From Leptidea sinapis (taxonomy: Eukaryota > Arthropoda > Insecta > Lepidoptera > Pieridae), in contig NC_066312.1 of NCBI RefSeq assembly GCF_905404315.1, forward strand, positions 15,425,001 through 15,489,000: a stretch of DNA of 64,000 nucleotides, written 5' to 3'. Each line of letters begins with the position of its first letter. The stretch's first letter is position 1. The position numbers were made by a program, and so were the translations under genes. Positions 44,455 through 58,200 of this stretch are shown piece by piece. The notes beneath the pieces were generated by a model that was not told the origin of the DNA, searched no databases, and saw nothing but the letters and a program-made list of their open reading frames with translations.

Positions 44455-46175
44455 CAAGATAAAAAAACTAACTCAAATAACAATAAATCTGGGGTAAACA
44501 TTGTCCTGAAGGATTTAATTTTGGTCTGATTTGAATTACTTTGAGTAAAAAATAAGAATTGTGTGTTTTTTAGAAACTCCGGTGCAAGTGAAGCTTTTTC
44601 ACAAAATAACATATTGAAATCAGCATAGTAATCGAAATATATTATGCTTCAGTTATTCATAATAAATAAAAAGAAAACCTTTGTGAAGTGAGGGATTTGA
44701 ATCTACGCTCGCTCCCGTCAATGGTAGGCTTTTTGGGAGGGTTCCTGACGAAACATCTGTACGAAATGAGTGCGGTGAAGAAAAGTAAGACCTATCTATT
44801 TCGCTAGTTTCAATACCAACACCAGAACCATTTAAAGACGGATCGTTAGTGAAAGAAGCATTTTAGAAGCGGATGAGACTTATTTAGGGAATTTAAAAAA
44901 TAAAACCGAGATTATCTATGCTATAAGAGAATTTCAGTTATCTCGTACGATTGTCACAAGGCGAGTTGTAGTCGTGACTCAGGACATGGCAGATAAACTA
45001 AAATATGAAATAATGAAACACATACATACTTTTTTTTACTGTTGAGTATGCTGCTGTGTATTTTATTCGAATGTTATACAATGATAAGTTCGTTAAGGCA
45101 GAGTTTTTGACGATTTTTTTTTTATTCCTCTGTAAGAAAATATCTGTATAAGTGGAAGATTAGGTTTAGGATCACTTATATATATCTAATCAAGAAGAAG
45201 ATAACTGTCGTGACGTATAAGGAAGTCAAGAAAGCGATTGGAGAGAGAAGGGTGGAGGAAAATACATAAATAAAACATAGCATAGACAATGCCGATGTCA
45301 ATGACCGAAAGAGCATGGTTTTAAATTAAAAGAAGAAGAGTTCTTCCACTTCTTCTAATTTAAGCTCAACCTTTTCTGAAGTAAATATTTATATTGTCAA
45401 AGGTTATTTTCTTGACCTTCATAAATAAAGTGATTTTGCTTTGATTTGAGTTAATAACAATCAAATTTAAAGAAATTTGTCAATTAAAAATGCAATTATT
45501 TAGTGAGCATTTTTTTTTTGTCTTTTATAGACTTCTTGCGGCAAGATTCGTCATGCTCATTTTGGTGTTGACGGGTGCGGGTGGTTACCTTACCTGAAAT
45601 ATCGTTAAGGGAGGCGATGGCTGGTTCATGCGACATGCTCATATATATCATATAGGTGGTACTTGTGGTGGATGAATGATCCTCTCTTCCTTCATTGAGA
45701 ACTCCGTGTGAGCATTCCGTGTGTCAGAAATTTAAGCCGGAAGCTTTACAACAGGCAAAAATCTATTGCAGCAGTAAGCAGTCTTAATGGTATTTCTATT
45801 TTGTTATAATACGACCTTGAGCTGACCTTAAAGCGTTTATTCCAGCATACGAAAAAAAGGTTTTATTTTGTGAATTTTCTTCATTTGAGAAAAATAAACG
45901 CTCGATTGCGATCCTAAAGCTACTTATATAGATGCTTGAAATGTTAACTTGTCTTCAAGTTCAACGTAATATAAAAATTATAATAAATGTAAAAACACAA
46001 TTTAAGGCACGCCCATTTTTGATAGTACACAATGTCATACAAAAATGCAGTCAAATTACAGGAGCAAATGTTTTATTTTTATGTATATTTAAGAAATACT
46101 GTACGTTTAAAACTATAAGAAGACTACAAGTAACTGTGATAAATGAATCGCATTTCATATTTCATTCACCTACAA
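44455..46175. other. Intergenic, unrecognised; possible calpain promoter region
   Basis: A block gtgcggtgaagaaaagtaag (44770) loosely repeats one at 44190. No TATA or initiator can be assigned with confidence. Confidence 0.35.
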
Positions 46176-46180
46176 GTGAA

Positions 46181-46265
46181 ATGTTTTGTGCCTGCACTCT
46201 ACCTAGAGTGATAGAGTCGAAGAAACCTCAAACGGCAAACGAAACCAGTCCATATGCGTCGGATG
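46181..46265 (+). CDS. Candidate first coding exon of the calpain gene
   Basis: ATG at 46181 (context gtgaaATGT) gives MFCACTLPRVIESKKPQTAN and ETSPYASD, then a strong donor gtgagt. The frame is open far upstream, so the start could also be an acceptor at 46205. The two cysteines near the start could be lipid-modified. It could instead belong to another transcript. Confidence 0.45.
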
Positions 46266-49200
46266 GTGAGTGCGCGCGTGTTTCTTGCTAGTGTGATTTA
46301 TTTGTGCGAATGTACTTAACATAGGTAAGTGTATGTTTTCTATATTATTTAAATACTTACGTGCGGTAATTATTATAAATATGTTACAACATATTTATAA
46401 TACTGTCTGTGTGTAGTGTTAGACTGATGAACCATTTAATCATACGATTATTCATGTTGCTTAAAGCGAAATAACATTCGATTTTTTGTGTTTAATTTAA
46501 CATTATTATTTAGTGATAGCATTCCATAATCTGTTAGATTTATTGTATAAAGCCATTCTTCTATAATACCTACATTTAATTAGAACCTTGTAATCGATGA
46601 AATAAAGGTCCTTATTGCGATATTATTTTTCAGTTGGAACAGCTATTTATAAAAAGAAAGTACGGTGATTTTATAAAATAACTTTAGTATTAAGTTTTGT
46701 GAACAATCTACTACATGTGCAAGCGAAGCGAATGATGCCGTTATGTTATTATCTTTGATAGCCTAGATATTATAAGTACGTGATAACTTGAGACCTAAGT
46801 GCGCTGACACTCAACAAGCGCCTGTGGGGAAGTAAGATCGAGAATTGTAAAGACTATGAAGTCACCAGCCACGCGGGTTTCATGATACCTAGTACCTACA
46901 GAGCATGGATAGTGATAACTTTCAACCCGATCTATATTTGTTGCTTCATACAATATCTTGCAATAATACTTATCGTGCATTTGTGTCTACTTTCACTTAT
47001 TCAACCGGATCAATTAAGTGTTTACGGCTACTACAAATATAGCCCAATAAAATACAAGCTATTTGATTATTGCATAGTTGTTATATAATTTCATTTTATT
47101 TTTAGTTAATATCGTGTGAAATTTCCATCATACGCTATATCATAAAAAAATGCTATTTAATTTACGCAATTTACGCGCGCCCCACGATTTTATTTATTGT
47201 CTGATCAGTGCCCTAGATTATCGAGGAGAGTGATGTGACTGGTACCTACCGAATTATTTTTTAGCTTTTTACATTGCTTACATTTCTATCTTTATTTTTA
47301 ATGGAATCGTTTCATTTAAAAATAAATTTATTTACTCATTTATTTTCAAGTTTTTTTACATATTACAGTATTCTATTACTCAAGCCTTTTCATTTGATAC
47401 TCATATTGAAGGTAGTGAAAAAAAATCGCCAACCATTTTGTTAACGTCCATAATGATTTTTTTTTTCAAAGTGTAATTTATTTTACTAAGCAATGCTTTT
47501 ATTTGATATTTGGTGTTGATGTTGGTGCCTATTGTATTTCTATGATTTTTTATTGTGCACTATCTTCTACTAGTGAATTCCTTTAATTTGATACCCATAT
47601 TGAAGGGGTTGTGAAACAATAATATAAAATCCGCCATTTAGTAGCGGCGGCCATCTTGATTGACAATGACACAGAACTTATTATATGGTATTGTCATTAG
47701 AACTAAAGGTATGTAACAAATTTCAAATCAATAAGTCAATTACTGGATTTGACCCAAATAAATAAACAGGGCAATCTAAACAAAATAGTTTATAAATATG
47801 AAAATGCGCTATCTATTTTCTTCTTTATTGGCTCGTCAAACTTTAGTGACCACAATGAACAGATATTTAAGGATCCATATCTAATCTAGATATCTATTGA
47901 TAAACTGCAATATTGGCAGGTAAATACTGCAAATATATAGTTGGTGTATTTGTAGTCTATTGAAGCCGGATATTGAAGTAGTTTATAGATCATAACGGTA
48001 CGAGTATTAATTCTGCAGGTACAGTATAATTTTTACATTAATTAAACAATGAATTATTTAAGCCGTGGGGTGTAGGTATTATTTTTCGGATTGGTGCTAT
48101 GGAGAAAGCATACTTTATATCCAGAAATCTCTTACTAATTCAACTAATTTTATTCTAGATATTGTTAATCAAATACATTCGTGACTTCAACATCAATGAA
48201 ATGATATCGTTCATAAACGACGGTTAATAGTTGACTATATTCAATATATTTAATAAATCAAATGAAAAATATTTACATTAAACGCTGACAAATAACATTT
48301 ACATTAAGACAAAAACAAACAAAATAGTGTGGAGCACTGCGAACTATGGGCGCCGCCCGACCGTCACGCGACATGCAACAGACGAAAAAGTTTGAGACGA
48401 TGTAATAAAAGATGTAGTAAAAATAAATTATTAGACTAATATTATAAGCAATTGCAATTTTATTATGTAAGATATCAAATAAAATAACTTTTTAAGGTAC
48501 AGCTAACTTATTTACTTGATGTTTTGAAATCAAATTGAAAACGTACCGTATAAATTACGATAGAACATCGTTCAGTAACAACAGTAGTCTACAAAGTAAG
48601 TTTTTTCCTGGACTAATGTGATCAAGATACCATCAAGTGGCATCAATAATCTTTATTATAAATATGAAGCTTCTCCAAATGAGTAATATTAATTTTAATT
48701 ATTAGGAAATATGAAATGGTTTATTACCAAAATTGGAATACTGAAATAATGAAACACGGGCGTTCAAGCCCTTATAAGCCCAGTGCCACTTGGTCAATTT
48801 TACACAGCTTTTAAATATTTTTGCATGGGCGTGTAGGTTATATGCTAAGCATTATTATGATTCGGTCGGCGCCGTAGCTAGTGAAATTCCTGGGCAAATT
48901 AGTCTTAACGTCTTATGTAACATTGGCATGGCAGGGTGAATTAATTGCCATCAGCTGAACGTCCTACCCGTCTCATCCCTTATTGTCAAAAGTAGTTTTC
49001 CTTCACCGTAAGAAAACCGGCCGCGGCGCCTCCTGGGTGAATAGCCACGGCACTAACCTTTGCGCTACCAACGCCCTTATTGAAACAAAATGTTTGTACA
49101 TATTTTACTTTATTTACTTTTACACATTAATTATAATATATGTTTAGGCGATATTTTGTAATAAAAAGATCGAATTTAAAGTGCGTTAGCGCAAATGTTA

Positions 49201-52200
49201 AAATATATTTATTTATTACTATATTATTTTAAGTATTTTATGGTAATGTAACCGATTTCAAAAGGCTTCTATTGTTGTAGAGTGTCTTAGTATTTATTTA
49301 CTTAATTAGGAAAAAAACAAACAATATCACAATAACATTTTACTATAACTTAGAAATATAAACCTTAATTAATTGTGAAACCAACTATATTAGCCATAGG
49401 TAAAACATATAAGAAAGATAAACACGTATAGTAGATAACACAACCGATTTAACTTTATGGAATAGCGGGCTAGAGAAATCATAAGAGCGTTGCTGGCGCT
49501 CGAGCGATTGTAGAATAACGTCCTAACTCTAAAAGTGAGTATGATATTTCAATATCTACGTATTGTGGAAGGATTTGACAGCTAGGATATATAGCTATTC
49601 TTATATCATGCTATTTCATCTTATATTATTCTATTAGCTATTTTTATATTAAATGTAAACGGACAAGTGGCATACATCCGCAATACCAGAATGGTAATGT
49701 CTTAGAGATCGTTCCGACCTTTGAGGTAAGAATGTGCTATTATATTGTAGGTTCCGCAGTCGTATTTATTTGTTGTAAATAAATTAATGTAAATATAAAA
49801 TTTCGTTCAAGGGTCGAACATGGCTCATAGTTGATATTATGTATCGTATACGATATTTAATAATTAAATTTATCAAATATAAATTATGATTAATTCATTT
49901 CATATCGGTTTACAAGATACTTTTTCTGAGCATAGCAGGGCTAAAAAATAAGATCATAAGTCGTCATTCATAAGATTGCTTTATTAATAAATTTAATTAA
50001 TATAACGAACAACAATTTACAGATTTTAGGCGCATTTAGTGCGGATTTGTATAACATAAAGCATATACATACCTTCAATTGTATTCCATATTTATACTAA
50101 GTAAAAGTGCAGTTCAGAGTTTGTAAAGCCGAGTCCACATAAAAAATATCGGCGAAGAAAAGCCTCGAAGAGAATTAATAGTGTGGTTGTGATTTAAAGA
50201 GAAGGAATACATTGTCAACTGCCGCTAATTGTTGTATGTAGAGACGGTCTTTTGAGAAAATTCATTCTTAAATCTCAGTGATACACAGTTATAGATGTAG
50301 TATGTTGATTCAAAGATATTAATTTTACCCGTAGCACACAAAGTTCAACTTGTATATGTCAATCTATATATATAAAAATGAATTGCTGTTTTGACTAATT
50401 TTGGTCTTGAATTATTTGTGGAAGTCCAGTGAAGGTTTAAAAGGTGAAAAAATATGAAAGTGTTCGGAATTAAATAAAAACAACAATTTTGTTTTTCCTT
50501 TGATGTGTCCCCCGTCGTCCGATATTTGTTTTGTATGGACATATTTTCTATGAAAAAATTTATTGACGCACGGTTTAACAGTTCTGCTGTAAAACAATTT
50601 CATTACAACAACAGGGAGCATATTTTACGAAATAATTCTTGATGTTATTAAATATTATCGACAAATTCATAAAAAAACAGTATTTTATTTATTATATACA
50701 GAACAACGGCTGTCGGGTCAACTAGTAACAAATAAAACTCGATCCTTATATCAATGAGCTTACCTATTGCAGTTCATGGCAAAACAAAAAAAGAACTGCA
50801 AAAAGAACCCCAGCACAACTTTAATACAATTTTATTTTACAGGTTAGAATTACAATTTTTGTTGGGCTGAGCAGTTTACTTCCACTGATAATGTTATGTA
50901 TGTACATTAGCAATATTCTAGAAACTTTGATAATCATGACACCAGAAAAAAACAAACATGATATGCCCAGTTTATGACGGTCAATAAATGATTTAAAAAA
51001 ACATTTTAAATAAAAGTATATTATTTTCAATATATGAGTTGCGTTATAACTCACACAGTGCTATCACTAAGTATACGGAGGAGATAATGCTGCTTCGAAA
51101 ACTTCTCAACATTAACTTATTGGAGAGTTGAAGTACCATAACAAGATTTGCGAACTATTATTATGCTGATCCGAAACGTACGTCGCCTGCGAATTCATTC
51201 ACAATCATTAAGAATTTAGATCTAACACACATAAAGGCCTGTATTCACTTTGATTAGTGCGAGTGGAAGTGATTAGTTATTGAGGAAGATTAGTGCAGGT
51301 GTATAGTACAAGCAGTGTCCAATTCAGGACCTGACAGTAAAAAACCTGAAATATAAATTAAATAAATATTTTAAAAAATCAAAACAAAACTGTCAAAAAT
51401 TCACCCTCCTCTCCGTTCTTGCAGTTTTGTATTGTTTGTAAATAAAATAATCACTCTGTATATAAAGCAACAATACTTGTAGTGTTAATATTGAGGGTAT
51501 TTGTAAGTTATTTAGTTTGTAATCTTGTTCATAAAATTTCTTAGCACCTAAATGTTAATGCTTTTGTTTTGTTTTTTTTTTCTGTATAATTAATATTTGT
51601 ATGTAGTTTTAAGTTGTCTCATTTTTCTTTAAAAATAAGTAATTTAATTTAAGTAGTTAATATAGTATTAAACTTTAAATTTAAATAATATTATATGTCT
51701 ACCGACGACCTTATTGTACACGGTAAAACTCAAATGAGTTTATGTATGTACAATAATTTTGTTACCTATACTATGTAATTTGTTAATAAGAAATAAATAA
51801 ATAAATAAAAATCTTGTTTAGTAAATTCAATTGGTGCTGATCAGCAAGTATGGACGAACATAGAGAAGCGCGCTTGCAATTGCAAGAATTACTTAAATAA
51901 GTATTAAAAGTGGTGGTATCTGAAACCGAAGAACTTTTGGAAGCTGAACATGCAAGACGAAAAATATGGCTTCGAAAATGGATTAACAGAAGACCCATTC
52001 ATGGCGCAAGCTATCAACTCTTTAAGGAGTTGGCTGCTGATGATACGACGGAATATTACTTTGCTCTCGTATTCAAATTCAAATATTTTTATTCAAAATA
52101 GGATTTATAATCACTTATTGAACGTCAAAATCTACCACCCATTCAAAAGAGACTGCCTCAGACCTGAGAAGAATGGGCGCAAGAAACTCAGCGGGCTTTT

Positions 52201-55200
52201 TTTTTTATATAAAATATGGATTACAATGTAATATCGTACAGTAAACATTTATAATTAAAGAGCCTGAGGGTGTTCGCTTTAATCCCAGTCCGTGGTGTCA
52301 TTAAGAAAATCGATTATGCTATAATAACCTTTCCCACACAAACGTTTTTTAACGATTCTTTTAAATTTCGTAGCACATTTGTTTTGTACACTTTCAGGGA
52401 TCATATTGTAGAAGCATATACATCGCCCAACAAAACACTTACTAACTCGACCCAACCGAGTAGTAGGCATAATAAGTTTATGTTTGTTCCTCGTGTTAAC
52501 ATTATGAATGTCACAGTTTCTAGAAAATTCCTCAATGTGCTTATGAACTATACGTTTTTAGTGGCAGGCACGCTGCGAGTGAGTGGGAAGGGAGGGCGCG
52601 CGAGACATGGTTACTCGCACTTCACTCGCAAAAAAATAGAACACGCTTCTAATCACTACGCAGCCAACTAATCACCTGCACTAATCCGTCGCTGTCCATA
52701 CTTGTTTTCTCCTAATCACTAACCACCTGCACTAATCACTAATCAAAGTGAATCCAGGCCTTTAGGTATCTGGTTGCTTTGTGAGATCGCTTTAAGTTGT
52801 AACCTTGCACTTGTTGAGTAAGTATTCGAGCCATGGCATTAATCTCGGTTTCCACACATGGATGCCGTGTGGAGAGCTGGCCAAGTGGGTCACCGCGCCT
52901 TGTACGTACACAAGTGCTGGTGACTACTAAGCGTAGATGAAACGTTATTTTTATCGTGTTTCAACCAACAAATGTATAACACAATCGTAAAGCATCATAT
53001 TATGGTTCCATTATTATTTTCCAAAATGGTAACCGAGCGTGCACGAAGAGGTTGATGAATTTGTAAAACACTATTCGATTTAGAATTTATGTTTCGGCAG
53101 CAAGCCTGTTGTCTTGTCAATATCTTTTGGGCCATCCTTATTAAAGTAATTTAAAATAGTTCAAACTAACTATACCTACGTATATAGCCAATTTTTTTTG
53201 GGGAATATTATTTCTTCTAGGGCTCATTTCTAATTTAAAGATTACTCTTGTTTATATAATTTCTAAAATCATCTTTTGCTTTGATAAAGATATTAATTAG
53301 CTATTGAAATTACTGGGCAAATGAGACTTAACATCTTGTCTTAAGGTGACGAGCAAAGTTGTAGTGCTGCTCAGAATTTTTGAGGTTTTTCAAGAATCCT
53401 GAGCGGCACTGCATTGTAATGGGCAAGCGTATCAATTAACATCAGCAAAACGTCCTGCTCGTCTCGTCGCTTATTTTCATAAAAAAAATAATTAAGATTC
53501 GTTAATTTTTTATTTATACTTGTTATGTTCTATATAAGTCATTGCTTCATTGAAAATGTGATTTCATTGGCATAGATCTTTTCCTACTGCTTTATTCCGT
53601 GTCTATCTTGTGAGTTTTAAGTTCCACGAAGGCCTTTTTTGTACTTATATGTTTTTCTACGATGTTATGTCTTAGAAATTATATTGCATAATAATTTCAT
53701 CAATCGTTAACAAGTTTGAAGAGTGCAGAGAATCAGCTGTTGTTCGAAGTTTTCTGTATTTTTTACATCTTTGTTATAGTGTTTTATGATCGTATTTTAT
53801 AATTTTTCTGTTTTTGCCGGGTAGTGTACTCGAGGAGCAATATTTTTATGTTTTCTGTGTAATAACGTTCATTAAAATGTAGATACTTATTTTCTAATGT
53901 CTCTGTTTTTATTTGTTTTTGTTGAGTTTTATTGGATCAGACTTAAGTATTAAATATTACCCGACAAACGTTGTTTTGCCATATATTTTAGAGTTTGACC
54001 GTTTCTTGGACATTGCAACATTACTTTATTTTTCTAAAATAAACGTAGGAATTTTAATAAATTACTCCTTATTAAATCAGTTACTTGCCAATAAAAGTCC
54101 CGTCAAAATCGGTCCCGACATTTCAGAGATTAGCCGGAACAAATAGACAGACAGACACAAAAATTGTAAAAAATGTTATTATGGTGTATGTACCGCATAA
54201 ATATTCATATACAGTAGTAAAAAACGGTTATTTCAATATTACAAACCGACACTCCAATTTCATTTATATGTATAAAGATGTATAGATAATCGTAATGACC
54301 TGAACATCGCCAAAATCAATGTTTGATTGGTTTTATAATGTCTAAACTCTTTTAAATTATTTTATGTATACAAAGATTTAATTAAGTATCATTATTAATT
54401 GCTGACCGAACATACGTTTTCCTGTTCAATAAAACCTGTAACGATTCTAGGCCCCGCGACACCAAATTATATATATATATATTACTTAGATCATTTATAT
54501 TTCTGAATAGAACATAAAATTGATATTATACAGAATTGGTCTAGCGCTCCTTAAATAAATTAACCAAGGATGAAGGAATAATATTTAATTTTATGTACTT
54601 TTCTATTGGAACTTGATTTCTACTAAATGTATAGGTAACAAAATTCGTGTATTGTCGTCATATGCAGATGAGTTGGTTGGTTGATATTAATTAATTTACG
54701 CAGGCATTATATAATATATTATTATTAATTCATATGTTCATTAATTATTATATATTATACAAGCTATGTACGACACAGGTAAACAACACTGCTAAGTAAC
54801 ATTTCTCGGTGTAGACTGTAGAGCAAGCGTGACGCTGTACAGTTATAATTCGAATAAGCATTGGCAGTCTTGGCAAAATGAGCTGAGTTCCAATTAGTTC
54901 ATCTATAGGTAATTTTGTCGTAGTGAAGTTTAACGCACTGGTGACTCTGTAGCTATAGAGAAATCCTGTCTATTATTTTATAGTCGATAAACAGTAGTTT
55001 TGATTTTTAACAAAGAAACGTGAACATTGTTCAAGCGCTCAAGTTATCTCTAATTATTATTGTTCATGAGTAGCATAAAGCCATCAAGCTTTTGTTTTTG
55101 TATGTATGTTTCTCCACTAACTGGCATATGCAACATTGTTCTAAGCATATAGAAAGTTTAGTAGAATGTAAAGCATTAGTAAAAGCTATAATATAAACTA

Positions 55201-58200
55201 ATAAAAAAAAACACGTTTAAAAAAACTGACTTCAAAAACTATAAAATATAAAATAACTTACATTTTATTTAAGACACCTATTATGCAAATCTAATAGCTT
55301 TGATAATAATAAAATATTATCTATTGATAGGGTTTAAGTCGGAGCCAGCCTGATCGGGTTGTTTTGTTTGAGACGAAGCCATGTCGCAAGAAAGGCACTC
55401 GTGGCGAGAGTGTGTACCTCCTATTTGGCTTGGCACCAACTTCAAACCTATCAATAGGTACTATTGAATTAATATTAAAGGAATTAGGTTTGCATAAAAG
55501 GTGCCTTAAATTAAATCGTAATTGAGTTATTTTATATTTGACTAGCTGACCCAGCAAACGTCGTATTGCCATATAACATATTAAAAAAAAAATATTAAAA
55601 TTTTGATGGAATCGTTTCTCAGACCTACCAAATATATCATAAGGAAATTATTGTATTCGATTGCCATCTTGCAACCCTATATCGGTTTGGTTATACCTTA
55701 AAATTTATATTTAAAATTATATGCATACTGAATATGCATATAAAATTTGCTAAAAATCAGTAAAGCCGTTTCGGAGGAGTAAGATAACTAACATTGTGAC
55801 ACGAGAATTTTATATATGAGATTAATTTCTGTCATACTATTGCTTCAAATTAAGAACATAATATGAACTTCTTCTATATCAACAAAAAAATTATATTATT
55901 TTAGTGCATTATTTTATATACACCACCATTACGTTGACACATACAGATAAAACGTTTGTTCTTCGACTTCACATAAGTAATATTCAAGGCTAGTTGAGAT
56001 GTAGGTATCTTCCTAATACTAGATAGCTTTTACTGTTTGTTATGAAGTTGGCAACCAAACACAAAATATTAATAAAACAGCTTCATAATTTCAGTAAAAA
56101 AAAACAATAGATGACTGTTTTTAGTTCTTTTATTTGCCGTTACGGCTACAAATTGATCCGTTTGAGATTATATCACGGATGTGATTCGAGTCTCGTTTGG
56201 ACGGAAAAAATATTTAACAAAAATAAAACATCAAAAATCTCAATTGTTTTATTACAATGTAGCCTACAAACCCATTCTTATAATATCCAGCAATTCAGGA
56301 AACTTATTATGTTATATGTAAATGTTAACATTTAATATTATGAGAAGAAACAGTCGACATGAATAGATTGAACCATGTAAGGATTTTGCATATACAAGCA
56401 TACATAAATAATTATTATGTATTACAGTTCATATAAATTATGATAAGTAAATTTCATACAAATATTAATAGTGGTTAAATATATTTTAGGAGAAATAGCA
56501 ACCATAGCCTTAGAATATACTAGTCTAAGAAATATATACATACACAAATAAATCGAACGGAGATACAGCAACAAAGATAAGGAGACCGAATCTATTGTTA
56601 CTATAACCGATTTTGATTTCAATACAAGTCGTAAACAGTAAGCCACGTTTGGTATTAGCTCCTTAGTATTGGATATATATTATACTAGTGGACCCAACAG
56701 ACGTTGTTCTGTCGGAAATTTCGGACACACGTCTTAAATTTGAAAACTCGGTCCAGCTGTTAGAAGGAGTCCTCTTAAATACACTATATGGACGGAATTG
56801 AGAATCTAAACCAATCTCAAATTCACTGGAACACACAAACAAATCATCAAAATCGGTCCAGCCGTTTAGGAGGTAGTTCAATTGTGAATCAAAATCATTC
56901 TTAAATCCACCTGAAGACACACACCAATCTCAAATTCACTGCAACACACAAAAAAAATCATCAAAATCGGTCCAGCAGTTTAGGAGGTTGTTCAATTGTG
57001 AATCTAAACCATTCTCGAATCCACCTGAATACACACAGAAAGTTTCATTAGAATCGGTCCAGCCGTCTAGGAGGGGTTCAGTGACATACACACGCACACA
57101 AGAAATATATATATAAATATATATAGATCCTGGATCACTCGGCGTTACGTAGAGACGTCGCTTCATTGTGTGTCTTGTACCGCATTTATCACGGGGAGTG
57201 GCCGAATTCCACCTTCGCAAGACACGCCACAAATAACGATATCATCCCCACCATCTGGGTGTGTGGCGGTCTTCCACAGTGCGGTTTTCAAGGAGCTTTA
57301 TTCTACGAACTGCAAAGCTGTGGAATGAGCTTGCTTGTGCGGTGTCTCCGTGACGATACTACATGTGTACCTTCAAAAAAAGTGCGTACACCTTCCTTAA
57401 AGGCTGGCAACACTCCTGTGATTCCTCTGGTCTTGCAAGAGAATGTGGGCGGCGGTGATCACTTAACACCAGGTGACCCGTACGCTCGTTTGTCCTCCTA
57501 TTCCATTAAAAAAAGTATTTTGAATATTAAACTAGCTAATCAAATAACGCACATATTCATAAATCAATAATATATTGGTCACGCATTGTCGGGCTGTCTG
57601 TTTGTCCATATGCTAGTTTATTCTAAGGTTGAAATCTATAGGACGTGCTTAGACTTTAGCTAAGTTTTACGTAAGAAAGATCTCAGTAAAGTCTGAGTAC
57701 CTACGCTCTATAGATAACTCAGCTTAAGTTTACCGATCGACTGACAAAGACACCGATGACAAAAATGGATAGGGTATTTGTACAATATTTTTCTCATGGA
57801 TTTAAGATTTCTCCAGCAGAATAAGATTGATAAGTATGCCAAGTATAAACAATTTTCTCTGCACAACTAAGAAAATATGACCGATTGTTATACTTAAACA
57901 ATAGAATGCATGTTTTTATAAGTTTAACAACAACTCTTCGTTCATACATACCTTAGAAGAACTTTTGCATTGGAATAAAATAAATCCGAGAATTTAACCA
58001 AAAAAAAATCTATTTATGTATGTTTCTTTTTATATGTTTATTTAAAAAAAATACATGATCCTACTTCCTAGTCCTAAGCTTTGATTTTACCTTCCCATGT
58101 TTGTGTATTCTAAATTTCGACGAATCAACTTTAAATAACAGAATTGTTAAATGGTTTTGCGTTTACAAGGAGAATTTAATCCTACTGAAAATAGGTAATT

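Larger units (their letters stand above)
51235..52761 (+). mobile_element. PIF/Harbinger-like element, degenerate, with a LINE inserted
   Basis: Ends are inverted: AGGCCTGTATTCACTTTGAT at the left, AGGCCTGGATTCACTTTGAT as reverse complement of the right, followed by TTAGTG-rich subterminal repeats (gattagtgcaggtg on the left, cacctgcactaatc twice on the right). Inside, 51850-52068 reads as the N-terminus of a Harbinger nuclease: MDEHREARLQLQELLK, a stop, then LLEAEHARRKIWLRKWINRR and FKELAADDT. The catalytic part is gone and a LINE D piece replaces it. The 3 bp flanks are TAA and TTA, so the target duplication is uncertain. Confidence 0.75.

Noticed and set aside
46199..46265. Alternative last exon of the Sidestep-like gene
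   Set aside because: It ends in SDG before gtgag like the transmembrane exon, but its phase does not fit the preceding tail exon, whereas it joins the calpain exon in phase.
52270..52671. 133-codon plus-strand open frame
   Set aside because: It is the reverse of the LINE D fragment and runs into the Harbinger terminus.
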